From positions 1 through 7,975 of the forward strand of contig CAMZDU010000039.1 of NCBI GenBank assembly GCA_947305445.1: a DNA stretch of 7,975 bases, in the 5' to 3' direction. Each line of letters starts with the position of its first letter. The stretch's first letter is position 1. Made by a program: the position numbers and the translations under genes. Source of the DNA: an uncultured Selenomonadales bacterium. Lineage in GTDB: Bacteria > Bacillota > Negativicutes > Selenomonadales > Selenomonadaceae. The notes beneath the pieces were generated by a model that had not been told where the DNA came from, ran no database searches, and saw only the letters and a list, made by a program, of their open reading frames with translations. Shown one piece after another: positions 5,819 through 7,975 of the stretch.

Positions 5819-6661
5819 GTGAAAAAGTTTTTGACCGCATTGTTTATCGTCGGGAGTTTATTTTTTATGTCCGTCGCCAATGCCGAGACTGAAACTTACA
5901 CGGGCGAGGGCAAGGCGACAATGAGCGAAGCCGAGACTCAAGAACAAATTATCGAACGGGCGAAAACATATGCGCTGAGGAATGCTCGCGAAAAAGCAGG
6001 CGTTTATATAAGAAGCCGTTCCGAACTTCGCGACTTAGAACTTGTCGAAGATGATATTATAACAATGACAGCGGGCGTCTTGAAAATCACGGACACGCAG
6101 ATAGAAAAGACTTTGGTCAACGACGCAATTCAAGTTTTCGGGACGGTCACGGTAATAATCGACAGCGACGAGTTGAAACGAAATATTGACGACTTCATTA
6201 ACTCTCATGGAAATATTCACGCTGAAAATATTCCCGCCGCCGCCGTCAAATTCAACTACAACGGTCACAGATATAAAATTATCGACACGGGACTTACTTG
6301 GAATGACGCCAAAACTTATTGCGAGAATCGTGGCGGTCATTTGGTAACCATAACTTCGGGCATGGAGCAGGCGTTCATCGCTGATTTACTTCGGAATTAT
6401 AAGGGAAGATATTTTGGTTTTTGGCTTGGCGCGGAAAAAGTATCGGGAGAATGGAAATGGGTTACCGGAGAAAATTTCGGATATATGAACTTTGCGCCCG
6501 GAGAACCTAACAATTCGGGCAATTATTTGCAGATTTATGGAAAACCTCCGATTGAGTACGAAAATTATTACACTTTTAGTTACTGGGACGATACATCACC
6601 TGACGGCACCAATTCGGGTGTACTTACCGAACATGCTTTCATTTGCGAATGGGACGCTTGA
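5819..6661 (+). CDS. Secreted protein with FlgT-N-like and C-type lectin domains
   Basis: This 280-residue protein has a clear signal peptide (MKKF, hydrophobic 4-19, cleavage after ANA at 22). Residues about 25-115 resemble the N-terminal domain of FlgT and related envelope proteins: GEGKATMSEAETQEQ, then a helix AKTYALRNAREKAGVYIRSR and the strand QVFGTVTVIID. Residues about 145-279 form a C-type lectin fold: WNDAKTYCENRGGHLVTI (161-178), FWLGAEK (201-207), EWKWVTGE (211-218), EPN (229-231), YWDD (255-258) and FICEW (274-278). EPN together with WDD is the usual Ca2+/mannose-type sugar site. Only C168 and C276 are present, enough for the conserved long disulphide; the second canonical pair is missing. 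It probably acts in the periplasm or at the cell surface. GTG at 5819 has GGGAGGTG 7 nt upstream. The lectin part is visibly AT-richer than its neighbours. The ligand is unknown. Confidence 0.9.
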   Translation: MKKFLTALFIVGSLFFMSVANAETETYTGEGKATMSEAETQEQIIERAKTYALRNAREKAGVYIRSRSELRDLELVEDDIITMTAGVLKITDTQIEKTLVNDAIQVFGTVTVIIDSDELKRNIDDFINSHGNIHAENIPAAAVKFNYNGHRYKIIDTGLTWNDAKTYCENRGGHLVTITSGMEQAFIADLLRNYKGRYFGFWLGAEKVSGEWKWVTGENFGYMNFAPGEPNNSGNYLQIYGKPPIEYENYYTFSYWDDTSPDGTNSGVLTEHAFICEWDA

Positions 6662-6675
6662 AATATTTTACGAAT

Positions 6676-6680
6676 AGGAG
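6676..6680 (+). promoter_or_regulatory. Ribosome binding site setting the waaA TTG start
   Basis: AGGAG lies 8 nt before TTG (6689-6691). The codon just before that TTG in the same frame is TAA (6686-6688), so the reading frame cannot begin earlier. Confidence 0.75.
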
Positions 6681-6688
6681 CGCGTTAA

Positions 6689-7975
6689 TTGCAATTACTT
6701 TACAACCTGGCGGCGATATTCGTCGTGATACTGATTATCCCGGTGTTCATGATTCGTTCGATACGCGAGCGCGGCTTCGTCGAACGAATCAAACAGAGTT
6801 TCGGATTTTTCCCGAAGGGCGCACTCGACCCCGTGGCGAAAAAAAATTGTATCTGGGTGCACGCGGCGTCCGTCGGTGAAATTGTCGCGACAAGTCCGCT
6901 CATCAAAGAATTTCGCCGCGAGTTTCCCAAGTCGCCAATCCTCGTGTCGGTCGTGACGACTTCGGGCTATGCGATGGCGAATCGAATCATCAAGGACGCT
7001 GACAGCATAATTTATTTTCCGCTGGATTTGCCGTTTGTGTCGGCGCACGTCTTCCGAAAAATTTTTCCGCGAGTTTTTCTGAACGTCGAAACGGAACTTT
7101 GGCCGAACTTCCTGAAGGCGGCGCGGGAAAATCACGTGCCCGTTATGATGGTCAACGGCCGAATCTCCGAAAAGAGCGTCAAGCGTTACAAGTACATGTT
7201 CTCAATCTTGCGCGACATGATCGGCACGGTCAAACTTTTTGCAATGGCTTCGCCCGTTGATGCCGGTTACGTCAAGCAACTTGGTGCGCCGGAAAATTTG
7301 GTTATCGTCACCGGCAACACGAAGTTTGATCAGACTTACACCGACGTCACCGCCGAGCAGCGTGCAAAAATTTTGTCGGACATGGGACTTACCGACGCGA
7401 AAGAAATTTTTTTGGCGGGTAGCACTCATCGCGGCGAAGAAAATTTCGTGCTCAAAGCTTTCAAAGCCATTCGCGAAAATCATCCGCAAGCTCGGCTCGT
7501 CATTGCTCCGCGTGAACTTTTGCGCACCCGTGAAGTCGTCGCGCTGTGCAAGGCGGCCGGTTTCACCGTAGGAACGCGAACAGAATTGCAGAAGCGTCCG
7601 CCCGCCGGCGAAGACATTATTATCCTGGACACAATCGGCGAACTCGGACAAGTCTACAGTGTCGGCGACGTGATTTATGTCGGTGGCAGTCTCGTTTCCC
7701 ACGGCGGACACAATATTCTTGAACCCGCCGCGCACGGCAAGGCAATTATCGTCGGCCACCACATGGAAAACTTTAAAGATTTGCACGCGCTTTTCAAGAA
7801 CCGCAACGCTTGTGTCACTGTTAACGACGACAACGAACTTGCCGCGCAGGCGAAAAAACTTTTCGACGAACCCGACGAACGGCGGCACCTTGAGCAGGAG
7901 ACGTTAGCCATCGTTCACGAAAACCGCGGCGCGTCGAGAAAATCGGCAGTCCTCCTGCGGCAAATGCTCACCGAG
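6689..7975 (+). CDS. waaA: 3-deoxy-D-manno-octulosonic acid (Kdo) transferase, end not in window
   Basis: WaaA (KdtA) transfers Kdo from CMP-Kdo to the lipid A precursor on the cytoplasmic face of the inner membrane, the first step of the LPS inner core. The 429 residues read so far carry an N-terminal membrane anchor (about 5-22), then the GT-B N-domain with IWVHAASVGE (55-64, E64 in the place of the catalytic Glu), ETELWPN (134-140), NGRIS (156-160) and GNTKFD (209-214). The C-domain has AGSTHRGEE (243-251), VIAPRE (271-276), YVGGSLVSHGGHNILEPA (330-347) and HHMENFKD (357-364). Families usually run about 420-430 residues, so the stop should lie just past the edge. TTG at 6689 is the start because an in-frame TAA precedes it and AGGAG is well spaced. 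IAPRE departs from the common IAPRH. It follows the lectin gene by 27 nt, so the two are probably cotranscribed. Confidence 0.95.
   Translation, partial: MQLLYNLAAIFVVILIIPVFMIRSIRERGFVERIKQSFGFFPKGALDPVAKKNCIWVHAASVGEIVATSPLIKEFRREFPKSPILVSVVTTSGYAMANRIIKDADSIIYFPLDLPFVSAHVFRKIFPRVFLNVETELWPNFLKAARENHVPVMMVNGRISEKSVKRYKYMFSILRDMIGTVKLFAMASPVDAGYVKQLGAPENLVIVTGNTKFDQTYTDVTAEQRAKILSDMGLTDAKEIFLAGSTHRGEENFVLKAFKAIRENHPQARLVIAPRELLRTREVVALCKAAGFTVGTRTELQKRPPAGEDIIILDTIGELGQVYSVGDVIYVGGSLVSHGGHNILEPAAHGKAIIVGHHMENFKDLHALFKNRNACVTVNDDNELAAQAKKLFDEPDERRHLEQETLAIVHENRGASRKSAVLLRQMLTE

Noticed and set aside
5637..5840. 67-residue minus-strand reading frame in the divergent region
   Set aside because: It runs through both candidate promoters and the start of the lectin gene, has no good ribosome binding site and resembles no protein I know.
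7202..7888. 228-residue minus-strand reading frame opposite waaA
   Set aside because: It is antisense to the well-conserved Kdo transferase and carries no recognisable motif.

Overview
The window looks like chromosomal DNA of a diderm Firmicute, most likely a Negativicute of the Selenomonas type. The ATP synthase subunits look Firmicutes-like and have strong AGGAGG-type ribosome binding sites. Next to them lies a lipopolysaccharide gene (Kdo transferase), which implies an outer membrane. The taxon is inferred from gene content and sequence character; no search was run.

Minus strand, positions 1-5535 (transcribed right to left): an F1Fo-ATP synthase operon in the order atpI - atpB (a) - atpE (c) - atpF (b) - atpH (delta) - unknown secreted protein - atpA (alpha) - atpG (gamma, running off the left edge). 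The beta and epsilon genes would be expected beyond position 1. The Fo genes come first (guide protein I, then a, c and b), followed by the F1 genes, so the order is canonical except for one intruder. That intruder is a 125-residue signal-peptide protein fitted 6 nt after atpH and 20 nt before atpA. AtpG is also unusual: it carries an uninterrupted in-frame insertion of roughly 65-80 low-complexity residues in its globular domain.

Positions 5536-5818: a divergent intergenic region. A candidate promoter for the atp operon lies on the minus strand and an extended -10 promoter on the plus strand. The motif AAAATTTT is unusually dense from here back to about position 5017.

Plus strand, positions 5819-7975: a secreted protein joining a FlgT-N-like domain to a C-type lectin domain. 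After 27 nt comes waaA (Kdo transferase), which reaches the right edge still open but near full family length. The two genes probably share a transcript, so an envelope or surface unit faces the bioenergetic operon.

Several starts are not ATG (GTG for the lectin gene, TTG for atpF and waaA), and the atpB start is set by its Shine-Dalgarno sequence. I saw no tRNA, rRNA, CRISPR array, insertion sequence or clear Rho-independent terminator.
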